Assembly (NCBI GenBank): GCA_916610825.1
Contig: OU744450.1
Coordinates: forward strand, 2,754,578-2,818,577
Origin: Haliclystus octoradiatus
Taxonomy: Eukaryota; Cnidaria; Staurozoa; Stauromedusae; Haliclystidae
Direction of reading: 5' to 3'
DNA: 64,000 nt
Shown here: positions 9,428-22,500 of the stretch, one piece after another
Position numbering within the stretch: the stretch's first letter is position 1
Layout of the letters: every line of letters starts with the position of its first letter
Position numbers and translations under genes: made by a program
The notes under the pieces: generated by a model
The model's database searches: none
Seen by the model: only the letters and a program-made list of their open reading frames with translations
Told to the model about the DNA's origin: nothing

Positions 9428-12054
9428 TGACATGGCATCGTCGCTTCGCACATGTTGGTGTGAATAACTTACAAAAATTGGCAAGAGATCAAATGGTAAG
9501 TGGTTTAGATTTTAATCCTAAAGATAAATTAGATTTCTGTGAGCCCTGCGTAGAAGGCAAGCATCACCGATTGCCGTTTCCAACTGCAGGTGGAACAAGG
9601 GCCGAACTCCCTTTAGTACTAGTTCACAGTGATGTTTGTGGACATATGAATGAACTGTCACTTAGCCGTGGGAAATATTTTCTAACATTAATTGATGACT
9701 GTACGCGTTACAAATGGACATACATTTTACAAACTAAAGATCAAGCATTTGAAAGGTTTAAGGAATGGAAAATATTAGTAGAAAACAAAACAGGTACAAA
9801 ATTGAAGGCTTTAAGGACAGACAATGGGGGAGAATACATTTCTAAGGAGTTTGACGCCTTCTTAGTAAAAGAAGGAGTAGCTAGACAATTAACTATTAAG
9901 AAGACACCAGAACAAAATGGAGTTGCGGAGCGCTTAAACCGTACACTCGTAGAAGCGGTAAGAGCAATGTTGAGTGACTCTCGTTTACCACAAAAATTTT
10001 GGGCTGAAGCGCTGAATACTGCAGTTTATATACATAATCGTTGTCCCACTAAAGCTAATGAGGGGATGACTCCGTATGAGGCGTGGACGGGCAGTATACC
10101 AGACGTTTCTCATTTACGTGCATTTGGATGTGCAGCTTTTTTACACATCCCTAAAGATGAAAGAAAGAAATTAGATCCGAAATCATTTAAATGTACTATG
10201 CTAGGATACAGTGAAAATCGAAAGGGATATAGACTTTGGGACCCTGAAAAGCAAAAAGTTATTCACGCGCGGGATGTTATTTTTAATGAGGCAGACAAGC
10301 CAAATGGTAAGATGGTGTCAAGTGTCAATAACTCCTCAAGTGACAATGTAAATATTGATATTGGTGATATGCTAAACATTGAAAGCGATAATGACACTGA
10401 AATTAATGATGTTAATAATGATAATGATGAACCAGTTAGGAGTTCATCGAGAACTAGACAACCACCAAATCGCTATGGTGATTGGGCTACTGTTGCATGC
10501 GTTAATAATGATACACCTACCTCCTACAGGTCAGCGATCAACAGTGACGACAAAGAGAAATGGTTCGATGCAATGCAAACTGAATTAGTATCTTTACAAA
10601 ATAATAATGTTTATGATTTAGTAACTTTACCTGCCAATAGCACGGCTGTAGGCAGCAAATGGGTATTTAAGCAGAAAACTGACGTTAATGGAAATGTTGA
10701 ACGTTTTAAGGCCCGATTAGTGGCACAAGGATACTCACAGGTATTTGGAAGAGATTATGACGAAACTTTTAGTCCTGTTATACGTTTAGAAACTTTTCGT
10801 ATGTTACTGGCATTTGGCGTTAACTTGGGATTACAATTACATCACATGGACGTTGAAACAGCGTTTCTGAATGGTTCACTGTCAGAAGAAATCTATATGA
10901 AGCAGCCGCCAGGACATTTTTCACCTGGATGTGAAAATAAAGTTTGGAAGCTTAAACGCAGTATTTATGGATTAAAGCAATCACCTAAATGCTGGAATCA
11001 AACATTACATAATAAATTGATATCAATGGGTTTTATTCAGTCGTCAAGCGATCATTGTTTATACTCTTCAATCAAAGAAGGAGAATTATTGTTTGTTGCA
11101 GTATATGTTGACGACATGATTATTGCAGGAAAAGACGATAAAAGGATTGATTATGTTAAACGTAATTTGTGTGATACTTTTAAAATGAAGAATCTTGGAC
11201 AGTTAAACCATTTTCTTGGAATTAAAGTTGTGCAGAAAGATAATACTATCTGGATTGGTCAACCTGCGTATACGAAAAAAATATTAAATGATTTTGGTAT
11301 GGATAATGCTAAATCAGTAAGTACACCTGTGGATCCATTATTGAAATTTAATGATATTATTGACGGTGAGCTAGAAGACATCAGAAAATATCAATCGGCT
11401 GTCGGTATGCTATTATATTTATCGTCTGCTACTAGGCCAGACATTAGTTTTGCTGTTAATAGTGTTGCTAAATATTGTATAAAGCCTCAGAAGGAGCATT
11501 GGACAGCAGTAAAGAGGATACTACGTTATTTGCATGGAACTGTTGATCTTGGTATTTATTACAAACAAAATGATGTTGCATGTTGTGGCTACTCTGATGC
11601 CGACTGGGCAGGAGATCGAAATAATAGAAAATCGGTATCGGGCTATGTGTTTAAATTTGCAAGTGCTGCTATCACATGGCGTTCTAAAAAGCAAAGTTGT
11701 GTTGCTTTATCTACAGCGGAAGCTGAATATGTTGCTTTGTCTAGTGCTGTGCAAGAAGCAACCTGGTTAAGACAATTATTATGTGATCTAAAATTACCTA
11801 TGACTGATTCTACTATAATTTATGAAGATAATCAATCAGCTATAGCAATTGCATCCAATCCACAATATCACTCTAAAGTTAAACATATTAGCATTAAATA
11901 TCACTATGTACGTGATCAAGTAGAAAATAATGTAGTAAAATTAATTTATTGTCAAAGTAATAAAATGACAGCTGACATTTTGACAAAAGGATTGGCAAGA
12001 GAACAATTTAATATTCTCGTTGAGTCTTTGGGTCTTGCTAATTATAAAAGTTAG
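9427..12054 (+). CDS. copia Pol: integrase, reverse transcriptase, RNase H
   Basis: An 875-codon open stretch. Domain order: GAG-pre-integrase zinc motif (WHRRFAHVG, then CEPCVEGKHH), integrase core with the DDE residues (HSDVCG, RTDNGGEY, PEQNGVAER), then copia-type reverse transcriptase with GYSQVFGRDYDETFSPV, LNGSLSEEIYMKQPPG and catalytic YVDDM, then RNase H with GYSDADWAGD, STAEAEYVAL and EDNQSAI. Length and order match complete copia Pol, and no further stops were seen after 9427. The ATG at 9427 is not a natural start; it is the first Met after the lesions. Confidence 0.95.
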   Translation: MTWHRRFAHVGVNNLQKLARDQMVSGLDFNPKDKLDFCEPCVEGKHHRLPFPTAGGTRAELPLVLVHSDVCGHMNELSLSRGKYFLTLIDDCTRYKWTYILQTKDQAFERFKEWKILVENKTGTKLKALRTDNGGEYISKEFDAFLVKEGVARQLTIKKTPEQNGVAERLNRTLVEAVRAMLSDSRLPQKFWAEALNTAVYIHNRCPTKANEGMTPYEAWTGSIPDVSHLRAFGCAAFLHIPKDERKKLDPKSFKCTMLGYSENRKGYRLWDPEKQKVIHARDVIFNEADKPNGKMVSSVNNSSSDNVNIDIGDMLNIESDNDTEINDVNNDNDEPVRSSSRTRQPPNRYGDWATVACVNNDTPTSYRSAINSDDKEKWFDAMQTELVSLQNNNVYDLVTLPANSTAVGSKWVFKQKTDVNGNVERFKARLVAQGYSQVFGRDYDETFSPVIRLETFRMLLAFGVNLGLQLHHMDVETAFLNGSLSEEIYMKQPPGHFSPGCENKVWKLKRSIYGLKQSPKCWNQTLHNKLISMGFIQSSSDHCLYSSIKEGELLFVAVYVDDMIIAGKDDKRIDYVKRNLCDTFKMKNLGQLNHFLGIKVVQKDNTIWIGQPAYTKKILNDFGMDNAKSVSTPVDPLLKFNDIIDGELEDIRKYQSAVGMLLYLSSATRPDISFAVNSVAKYCIKPQKEHWTAVKRILRYLHGTVDLGIYYKQNDVACCGYSDADWAGDRNNRKSVSGYVFKFASAAITWRSKKQSCVALSTAEAEYVALSSAVQEATWLRQLLCDLKLPMTDSTIIYEDNQSAIAIASNPQYHSKVKHISIKYHYVRDQVENNVVKLIYCQSNKMTADILTKGLAREQFNILVESLGLANYKS

Positions 12055-12093
12055 ATATATTTTATTTGTTATTAATAATTCTTCTACATTATA

Positions 12094-12105
12094 TCTAAGA
12101 AGGAG
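12094..12105 (+). other. copia polypurine tract
   Basis: AAGAAGGAG lies directly before the 3' LTR, in the position of the plus-strand primer. Confidence 0.8.
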
Positions 12106-12316
12106 TATTGGAAATAATATCACGTGACAAGTTGACATAAAGTCATGCGTCATATAACACCCCTTTGTTAGTTGTTAGGAGTTGTCGTAAGAGATAGTTC
12201 TGATAGTATTCATTAGTTTTATTATATTACATTCTTACTGTTTGTTATATCTTGACTGTTAATATTGGTTCAATTGTTTACTCTGGTTATATACTTGATT
12301 AATTATATTTTCATCA
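12106..12316 (+). repeat. copia 3' LTR (211 bp)
   Basis: Same length and apparently same sequence as 7109-7319. It is followed by the CAAGC duplication at 12317-12321 and then by arm B sequence. Confidence 0.93.
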
Positions 12317-12964
12317 CAAGCAATTATAGTCAAACTTAGAATAATGGTAGTTTATTATTTATTTTAAATGTGCAACCAGTTTTAGATAAATTAGTGCGCG
12401 CTTTTAAAAGAACCAGACAGTTTTTATTGCCAACGTATAGAAGGTTTCTAGACTTTGTTGAACTCGACTGTCGTGTTCTTGCAGAATAATTATCGAGCTG
12501 CTGTTTGTTGAAGAATTATCAAATACCGTCAACAGTTTCAATCTTAGATAAGTCATAGTTTATTATGTGCTTACCTAATTAGCGATATAGATTCTCGACT
12601 ACAGGGTGTCTAGAACCATAGAATAATCAAATAATAGGCCATGACATTCAGGAATTAAGATTTATGCCGTCGACTATTTGACTTGATAATAAAAGTTTTT
12701 CTGAATCCATTTAATCGTAAATTTTTTATTGCGAAGTGTAATCAAGTATTCAATTTTCATTAAGAAATATAAAGTGTAATCTAAATATCAGTCATAGGTT
12801 TCCTTCGTTTTACGTCTGCTTCTGATCGCCATTTTGTAAAGATAACTTACGTGTTAGGCTTTGGCCGCACAATTAGAGCAATTTGACCGCTTTGGATATG
12901 TTACGGCACATGCGCGCGCAGGTGGTCACAACTTCTATCTGTTTGTCAAATCGCGGCCGGGCTT

Positions 12965-14275
12965 CAATCATGTGCGATTTGAATCTCCAATCGGCTACAG
13001 TATCGGACATCAATTGTCTAACGCATGTTTTGACGGAAACTGAGATTCTAAACAATAGGAGCATTCCTTGAACTGGAAATCCAGATAACCCAAAAATTGT
13101 GCAAATATTTGAAGTAGCTGCGAAATTTTGATACTAAAAAATACCAAATTTCGAGGGTGGGGGCTGAGGGGGGCAAAATATTTCATTATCCCCTGTTTTA
13201 GCATGTCATATCAGCAGCAAGTGTAAAGAAAATGAAGTGGTATAGAAGTAAACGACTAGAAATGATTCTATTATTCAAATAAATTGATCAATTCTCTCAA
13301 TAACTAATGTTTTATTTTTCTTAACAATATTCTTCTATTCTTAACAAAATTCATTCTTCTTTAAGACTCGTTTGGGAGTGAGTGGAACAAGGGGGCAAAA
13401 ATCAAGGAGTAGGGATGTCTTATTTGCTTCACATGTATGTACCCAAATAACTCTCCAAATTCTCAATGAAGATATATGGAAGTAGTATCATTCAAATCCA
13501 CATGTTATGATCTGTGTTTCTTTTTCACATCCCCTTCTTTTATACTCTTTGTATCGAAACAAAATGTATCTTTTTGATTTTGCAGTCTTTGCGGCATTAA
13601 ACCATCATTGCTATTGTTTGCGAGAACACACCCTATGCATCTCCCCAATCCACCAGCCCTTAAACCCAGACAACACGGTCAACTCATTGCTAGTATAGTA
13701 TAAATATATAAATATAAACTTAGCTAATTGAATAATTTTAACATGTAATTGCTGTATTTTATTCGGTCTGTGAAAAATAATACCTAGTACAACTGTTAAC
13801 TAAAATCATGACTAATGCCAAATAAAAAAGTTTTCTCTTTTACGCCCGCATGTCAAAATTACCTTGGCATTTTATTTTATTTTTATTTAGTACAAAAGAG
13901 ATTCATATTGGTTAAAATAACAAATTTAATGCTAATATGAAAAGCTGATCCAACAAGAAATGACAGAGTTATCAATATACGTCAAGATACTGCCGCACAT
14001 TTATATTTATGGCATAATAAAACATTGATATCCTCCCAATTGTTTCTTATCAGATCAGTTTCAAATTTTTAAAAATCAATTTTTCTGTTGTTAAACATCT
14101 ATTTTATTTTTTTTATTTGAAATAGATTTTTCAGTAGAACTCCTGATGATACAATGTTAGAAGAGTGTTGCATCACATTGGATATCCAATTTTACAATGT
14201 TTGTAAATACCATCCTATAACATCCTCTCTTTCCATGTGATAAAGAATGGTAAATACATCGAGATCAGTTTTTGA
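12965..14275. other. spacer and 3' flank of P450-A
   Basis: No coding region that I can support. Short open frames here have no recognisable domain. The part adjacent to P450-A, about 14100-14275, should be its 3' untranslated region; on the minus strand AATAAA-type polyadenylation signals lie at about 14103-14120, some 155 bp after the stop. Confidence 0.5.
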
Positions 14276-17200
14276 CTATCTGTCAGATAATTTCAAATGC
14301 ATAGGCGAAGAGTTACGTAGGAAGACATTCATCACAGGTTTGAAGTCTCCCAAAACTTCTTCAATTTTGAAGGTCTTAAGAAACTGCAAAATAAAATAAA
14401 AAAGTGATTCAAATACCTGTTATAACGGTCACCTCTATATAGAGGCCACCTGTCTATAGTGGTCACTTTTGCAATATCTTGAATAATTGAAATGAAATAC
14501 AATTAAAATAGCCACCGTGAATGTTTTTCCATGAACGGTAAATGGCCCAGTTTTCATAAACTTGTTAACGAAATTTTCATGCTTCTTCAATCTTCATGAA
14601 CTTTTGATGAACAGTTCATGAACACATGACTGTTTTTTGCAGGGAAGAATCAATTACCCTTATCAACATCTTATTGGTGGATTTTACCTTGAAAGAGAAC
14701 AAGTACAGAGCTGGTAAAACATCATACAAAATAAAAAATTAATTTTTACGGAAAGGGGAAAACTTGTGGTCAATCTTTGTATCAGAATAGTGATACCGCA
14801 ATGGTTTGGACAATAAAATTAAAGAGGGTGTCCTAAGAAACGGGAATACAAAATAATGGGCTTTTTGGTAGCAGGAAATGTAATTTTGTATCATATTTCA
14901 TTTTATCTTGTTGAAAATAATAGTAAACTTTATTTTTCATGTAAAAGTTGGCAATTTGTGTCAAAGTTGATATTACTGAGTGAAAGACTAATCTTTAACA
15001 ACAATATTTGTATGATTTTGGCATGCGTGAACAATGGATTTCAAAAATACACATTGATCTATGAATTACATACCCTAGAAACTCCCTTCACCCCTTCAGT
15101 TTCAGGGACAGACAATAATGGGAAAGAAACTTTTGCATAAAAAAATTACATTCACAAACCTGTGATAGAAAAGCAAAAATATTTCCTTCTGCAGCTCTTC
15201 TGCCTAATAAATAAAAAGATTACTGAAATTAAAGTGATGATTGACCTTTCAACAGTGGCAAGATTCCCAATTGTATTAAAGTACAGCAAACAAAACCTCA
15301 TAACACTTTGAGATTTAAAAATATTCAGTAGTTTTTCAGTAGTATTTCAGTACTCTTAAATCTCATAGTGATAATAGCCGATTAAGAGAAATAATTTAAA
15401 TAAGATATATTTGACTTAGTATATATATTTGTATATATATGTGTATATATAGTATATATTTGAATTCTTGCTTCTTCTCATACATTTTTGCGTTTGCCCA
15501 TACTGATGTCATTGTGTTTTAGGAAAATGACATCATATGGAGTCCAAATGCAGCACTTATTCAACAGAATAATGTTTCCTTACATTGCTGAATTAGTCAC
15601 TATAGACAGGTGTACTTTATATACAGACTTGATCCGATGGAAATTTAATTTTTGCCTATACAAAAATGGTCATTACATACAGGTGGTTGTTATGTAGAGG
15701 TAAATTTCATTGCCTGCATAATGTAAAACGTGGACATCTTGTTTCCTTCTAATTAGATCTACATACAGGCTGGGAGACTAAAAACCTATGATGAGCGTCT
15801 TTCTACATAACACCTTACCCATGCATTTAAAATTATCTGACAAATAGTTGATAAGATATTGAATTTAGACTTACCAATGCAAGAGCGTGCCCCTGTCCCA
15901 AATGGTAGAGATAAATAGGGGTTCGGGGGATTATCAGCCCCTCGTAGCCAACGTTCTGGTATAAATTCCAATGGTTTTTCAAAATGATCTTCACTTCGTG
16001 AAAGGGCATAGCTATGAAGAAGCAGTCCAGTCTGAAAATCACAATAAAGAAATTATTCATTGTCACAAATTTAAATAGGGTTGTCATCATCATAAATTCA
16101 GTAAACCTGATTATTATATTAAACTTTATGAGATACACAATAAACAATAACTGATTACAATAACAAATACAAGAAGACTTCACCTGTTTTGGAATTAAAT
16201 AACCATTTAGCACAATGTCTTCTTTGAGACACCGCGGCAAAAACGTACCAATTGGATACAATCTGAAATTCAGAATAAATTAATAAGTTAATTCTAAAGG
16301 AAACATCAAAATAAAACCTCTTACAGTGGTCACCTCTTCCACTGTGTAAAATTTCACAATCTTAAAATGAGCCCCCATATTTATAGGTGACGCGCCATTG
16401 GCATATATTTTGCGCGTAAAATCCTAAAAAGGCATTTCAACTGTGTTAATACGTGAAATTTCCTGCGTTATACAAATAGAAACCATTGAAAACGTTTACA
16501 GCATGTTTGAGTGGAAATCATAACAAAATTTACTATTTAGGACATTAGAGTTTAAAACAATTTTCTGGGGGTGAACCAAGGTCCCCTGATTTCAAGAAAT
16601 CAAATCTGTTTAGGTATTTCTGATCATCCCAACTTTAAATAGGTTGCAAACACACTTTTTGTTATTCAAACTTTTCTTCTGCAGCTAAATAATACACTTT
16701 CAAAGTCAATATGTCTAAATTAAATTAATTTCAGCAAGATGTTGATTGAACGCGTGACACTTGAAATTTTAGTTACTTTATGCATGAATTGAAAACATTT
16801 AGTGTGCGAATAAGTTGTTGTCATGGTATATAGATGCCCTATAAAAGACCTAATTTCACAAACTATTCATGAAAGGTATATGTAAGGTTGATAAAAAGAC
16901 AGGCCATTTTAACGTTCATGAACTGACATTATAAATATTACCAGTACGCTCTTTTCAATGAGATTGCTGGAAATTGTAATTTATATTACTGTAGCGAATT
17001 GTAACTGTTATTGTGATTTGTAGTGAAAAACGTTAGATCTGTTCTGCAGTGCCAGACAGAGCATGTGAGATTAGATTAAATAGGAAAATATATTTGAGTT
17101 ACAGTTTATATAACATCATTTATATTTTACTAACAACCACATGAATGTTATACAGTCCCCTGAAAAAACAAGATATCCGTCACTTCATTGAAAAAAATTT

Positions 17201-19504
17201 GGGATCTCAACTCTTAATTTTTTTTTTCATCTTGACAATATTTATTAAAACTTATTAAAAATTAAACAAACATTATTTAACTAAATTAAACTAACTTGAA
17301 ACTTATATTAAATTGAAAATTTCGTACATGCTATCTGGTTTGTTGATAGTAAATATAGTTCTCTTAAATTATAATGTGATTTTACATTAGCTCTATAAAT
17401 GCCCGGGATAGTATGCCTATGCTGATTACGAAAATCCACATACCTCATTGCTTCTTTCAATACTGCACGCATATATGGCAGTCCCTGAGATGCATTATAG
17501 TCAAGAATACCATTTTCAGGCATTGCATTGCAAATTTCATTGTAGACCTTTTCTTGAATATCAGGATGAGTACCCAGTGAATATAATATTGCATCAATTG
17601 CTGTTGTTGTCTAGAGAAATACAATCATTCATCAATATACACTATGAAGTTTGTAAATCTGAAAACATACTGAAAACTCACTGAAAACTCACTGAAAACT
17701 CACTGAATAGGCCACTATGAATTTTGGGTTCTTTCCATTGTGCAATATCATGATGACATTGCTATCATCGGTTACCAGTGAAACCGTCCTCAGTGTGAGA
17801 CGTCCACGCAGTTGCGTCAAGTTATAACAATAATTTAACCAACTAATGTAAGATTAAAGTTTTCTAAATATACTTTATTTATTAAAATCAAATCCAGAAA
17901 CTATTTAGAACATTTTTAATTCTACATTTCCATCAAAATATGAAATACTTCCAAGTTCAAAAATCCATCAAAACTTGAAAACCTTCGGTATTTGCATGGC
18001 ATTTGCTACCGAACCTATTCTTTTTGTGTCGATTAAAATATTCCATTTATCAATTCATTCACAGAACACCTTTAATAGTATATAAATTCAAGTTCTAGAC
18101 TTAAATAGAGTCTAAACACAACTGCTACATCATTTTTTATCAATAACAGTAAAGTAAAAATACGCGGACGGAGTAATTTGAGGACGATTTATCTGGATAC
18201 CCTATCATCCTCACAGAGATAAATGTAGGATCCATACAAACACACATATAAAAGCAGTACAGTAAACTAAATTATAGTACAATATAAACTCTTCACATAG
18301 AGTTTTCTTTCAATTTTTTACATGTATTTCCTTTTCACATGTTTTTAAGATTTGAAAATAGCCAATGACGGGTTTTATGGTGTTTTTCAGATGATTTCAA
18401 GAGTCCTAACTAAGAGTTTGATAGTCAAATTTTTCACATCACATTTCAATGTTTTCAAGATGTTTTGCCATTTTCAGATGATTTTCAGTAAATATTCATA
18501 TGGATTTTTTCCAGTAGTGAAAGTAGCTTTCAAATTTTAAGGTGCATTTCAGCAGTTTTTCAGTAGAATGAGAAAAATCTAGAATTTAAGTCTGGTGAAT
18601 TTCAGCATGGTTATGATTCAGTATAGCCTATCCAAGATTCATCAATACAAGTAGTACAGGATGCCATCTGTAGCTTTGCATGTTGTTGTTTTCAGAATAA
18701 AAACAATTCACCATGTGAAAATTATCAGTATCCCTGTGAAAATAGTTCATGATCTTTGAATTACTTTGTTCATGAATAAAAACAGTCCTGCAACGTTCAT
18801 GAACGGTTCACAAACTGTTAATGAGATGTTCATGAAGCGAATTAGTTTTCAACTAAGTTGATGTATTCTTGAAAATCGACACATGGTAAAATTGATATCA
18901 AAATGAAAGCCATAAATTATTACAGTTGAAACAATATATTTTATTTCGTTATGAGTAAACAGAAATCGAAATAAAACAGAAAGCCTGTCCAAACCACAAC
19001 GGGAAAACAGCAATTCTAATGCTATATACTGTACAGTTCAGGAGTTCATGAACAGTTCATGAAACCCCACAGATGGTTCATGAACAGTTTATAAAAATTT
19101 GGGGCCATTTAACGTTATTGAACTGTTAATGAACTGTTCATGAACTCCTGAACTGTTTTTGCAGGGGAACTATCTTGTTTGAAAACTCATAATATATGCG
19201 CGTTTGCATCGGCAAGATAGGACAGAATATTATTTTATCGACATCTATTTGAAAATACAATACGCTTTTTCACATCAAAATTACATCCTCAAATACATGT
19301 TTGTTTGCACAGACCGGTAATCGAACCTGCGCCTCTCGCGTGTATTGCAGCCACTGAGCTACTAGTTCACTTTCAGGGACACAATAAGCAATTCAGTGCA
19401 GGAGGGAGATGGGGCTGGAACAAGAGAAAGAAAACATGTTTTGCCTTGGAAAAAATGTTACTTTATAAGAATGTATGTATTGCTTTGATTCCCATACATC
19501 ATCA

Positions 19505-19537
<33 letters not shown>

Positions 19538-22500
19538 TTATTCAGCACCCAATGAGCTTGGAGCTTTTTTTCATGGGAATTTTTTACAGGCACTTCCTGC
19601 CGCACCCCTCAAAGGCAGGAAGAGAAATCACTCCTACTGCACCCTGCTTTGACGTCCTAGTTTACATTACCTATAAATTAATAGCGTCATATCAGCCTAA
19701 CAGAATGTCACAGCATTGAAATAATTAATGTGATAAATAATTTTTTAATGTACTTCAAATGTTATGATGTTAAATGTATTGCATTAAAATAATTATTCTA
19801 TTCCAAAGGAAAATTAATTACCGTATCGTATCCACCACCAAATATATCACTAGCAAATGTTGTGCATTCTTTAAAACTCAAATTCTCTTGCGCAAGAATA
19901 TAGTCACCAAATGAAAATGCTACAAATGAAAGTACAGGCACAGATAATATGATGTATGTGAATAGTATTTAATCCAAAAACGTTACATTAACTCTTGAAT
20001 TGAACAAAAAGCTTCAAAATGGGGATTACCTCTGTGCGAAAAACAGTTCAGGAGTTCATGAACAGTTCTTGAACAGTTCATGAACGTTAAATGGCTTCAA
20101 TTTTCCTAAACTGTTCATGAACTATTCATGAACAGTTCATGAACCCTCACAGACAGTCCATGAACAGTTTATGAAAATTTGGGGCCATTTAACGTTCATG
20201 ACGTTCATCGCAGGGGTAGTCTTGGACCCTCTAAATGTCTAAATTAGGAGTTTCATGAAATGTGATCACGTGAATAAAGTAGTCCTTATTGTCTTAAGTT
20301 GAAGACCTTCACCGTACTAAAATCGCTTTACTAAAACAGATTGAGTTTGAGATGCTATCAGTGTGAGCACCAAGCAAGGAAAAAGGTTAAAATGTATAGA
20401 GATGATATTTACGTGAGTTACAATGAATAGACTATATTAGTACTGTGGCGTTAAAGGAAGTGATACATGTATTACAGGCATTTTTTGATTTAAAGAAATA
20501 ACTGAACAGAACTACACTTTTCGTTTGTCACATATTTCAATTATTTTCCGGAAAAGGAATATTGATGAGGATAACACTGGCTATAAATATTTCACAATGG
20601 AAAGAAGTACAAATCGGTAGATAGCAGTCAAAATATTTGTAACCTACACCGCTTGTCAGTGATAGTATGCATGCAGTCAGACAATTGGCTAATAAAATAT
20701 GTGAATAGAACAATATGAGTTTATCAATAGTTAATAAGTGCTATTTTGATGAATTTTTTATGAACTTTTTACAAACAATTCATGAATTGCCATGAAAAGT
20801 TCATGAAAATTGGGTCATTCGACATTCATTAACTCATGAGTCATGAACAATATTTTAAAATAATAAAAATTGAGTGATGACATGACCAAACACACTACAT
20901 AATTATTTATTTAACATGAATTCAGCACAAACACTTTGTATGTGTTACTGGGCGCCAATATGCAGAGACTATACAAAGGAAACTTTAGTTTATCTGCACG
21001 CAGGCTACCTCAGTGAAGGCCTTTACGCTAAATGATAAAAACGTATGACACAACAATAAATAAACTGCATCTTTTTAAAGTTTAGTTTACACTATCTAAA
21101 GCCTAAATTCCTTACTATCATTTTCACGAAATCCTTCCTTCTCTCGTCGCTCCATTGTTCTGCGTAAATGTTTTCCTGTGAGCTGATCAAAAATGAGAGC
21201 TCTGTCTTTCATTGAAGCATGCATCTTCTTATAGAATGGTTTGAAGGCTTTGGGTAAAAATTCATACGTAACAATATCTTCCATAAGCGTGGACATGGAA
21301 TTATCAAGTTTGATAGAGTCAGCAGTTGGTGGATCTTCCATAAAGCCAAACGGTTTACCAAATATAAATTTTGAGAATGCTGAAATATAGTAAATTCACA
21401 GTGTTGATATTGCTAATGATACAATGTTCAAATATAATTTTCTGTCCCCACATTATTTTCATTCAAATTGAAGTTTAATGTGTTTTGCTATAACGTAGGC
21501 TAAGCCATATATGTTTCCATCCTATAATAATATTGTGTAAATGAGGAGAGGCAAGTTTACATTTTGACAGTTAGTCTGCGAGCAGGCTAATCAAGGTTTG
21601 GAGTAACGATAAAACAATTATCAAACTTGATTTGGCATAACACTGAGAATTTATCAGGCTTATGCGCATGTATCACACTCTCCTCGGACAGATAATTCTC
21701 AGTGTCATGCTCAATCTCATTCGATATACCTGTTAAATATTTAAATTATGTAAGTGAAAGATTATTTGAATAAGTTGTCCATTACTTTTTATCCACATTT
21801 AGTCAGCGTCAGACAAAAGGTTCATCCTTCAGGCATTTCAATGTACTCTACTGAAATTTTTTGTTGATGTTTGACCAGTTAATCATTAAAAATGTCAATT
21901 TCTCCTGAATTCGCTCTAGGCTTCCGGAACATAGGACTCCTACTTCTGTCAGACCATGCATTTAGTATAGGGTCCAGCTTTTATTAAACATCAGTATTTC
22001 ATTTCTTCAGCATAGTGTTTTGAGTGGCTCTAAAATCAATTTTTGGATCCTGCCCCTGCGAAAAAGTTCATGAACGTGAAATTGCTCAAAGGTTCATGAA
22101 CACTTCATGAAAGTTCACGAGCAGTTCATGAACTGGTCATGATTTTTCTGACAATTTCACATTCATGAACCAGTTCATGAACCAGTTTAAGAAGTGTTCA
22201 TGAACTCTTCATGACGGTTCATGAACTGGTCATGAACTCAAAATAGAGGATCCAAACACCTTTATACCAAACTAATCTAAAATGCAATACAGTCTATCCG
22301 TTGCTCTTACTGTAATGCGTAATCAAAGTAAAAGAACTACACACACACCAGCACCAGAAGAGAATGATAAACCTAGGCTACTTACAATCCATGCTCCATT
22401 TAATTAGATATTTCTTTTGATCTTTAAGAACATTGTCTTCATTTCTATTTTTCTTGATCATTTCGACTGCTTCAACTGCTGTATAACTGAATAACTTGAA

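Larger units (their letters stand above)
7109..12316 (+). mobile_element. Ty1/copia LTR retrotransposon, recently inserted, defective
   Basis: Order: 5' LTR 7109-7319, primer-binding site 7320-7333, gag and protease 7392-8554, DNA-transposon insertion 8555-9358, integrase, reverse transcriptase and RNase H to 12054, polypurine tract, 3' LTR 12106-12316. The target duplication CAAGC is at 7104-7108 and 12317-12321. Integrase lies before reverse transcriptase, the copia order. The two LTRs read identically to me, so insertion is recent, and arm A at 1199-2557 preserves the empty site. Two lesions break the single gag-pol frame: the insertion at 8555 and a 17-bp tandem duplication at 9396-9427. 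Confidence 0.95.
6600..12964 (-). repeat. inverted duplication, arm B, split by the copia element
   Basis: Sequence at about 6600-7108 and 12322-12964 forms one continuous reverse-complement copy of 1199 to about 2160, interrupted only by the retrotransposon at 7109-12316. At 12964 similarity stops just where P450-B's 5' leader would begin, so arm B lacks the P450 exon. Confidence 0.85.

Noticed and set aside
12861-13204. Several overlapping 60-codon frames as a gene downstream of arm B
   Set aside because: They straddle the end of the inverted duplication and have no coding character.
19316-19360. tRNA gene on the minus strand
   Set aside because: A and B boxes are present but the acceptor and anticodon arms do not pair properly and the sequence continues into a SINE body.
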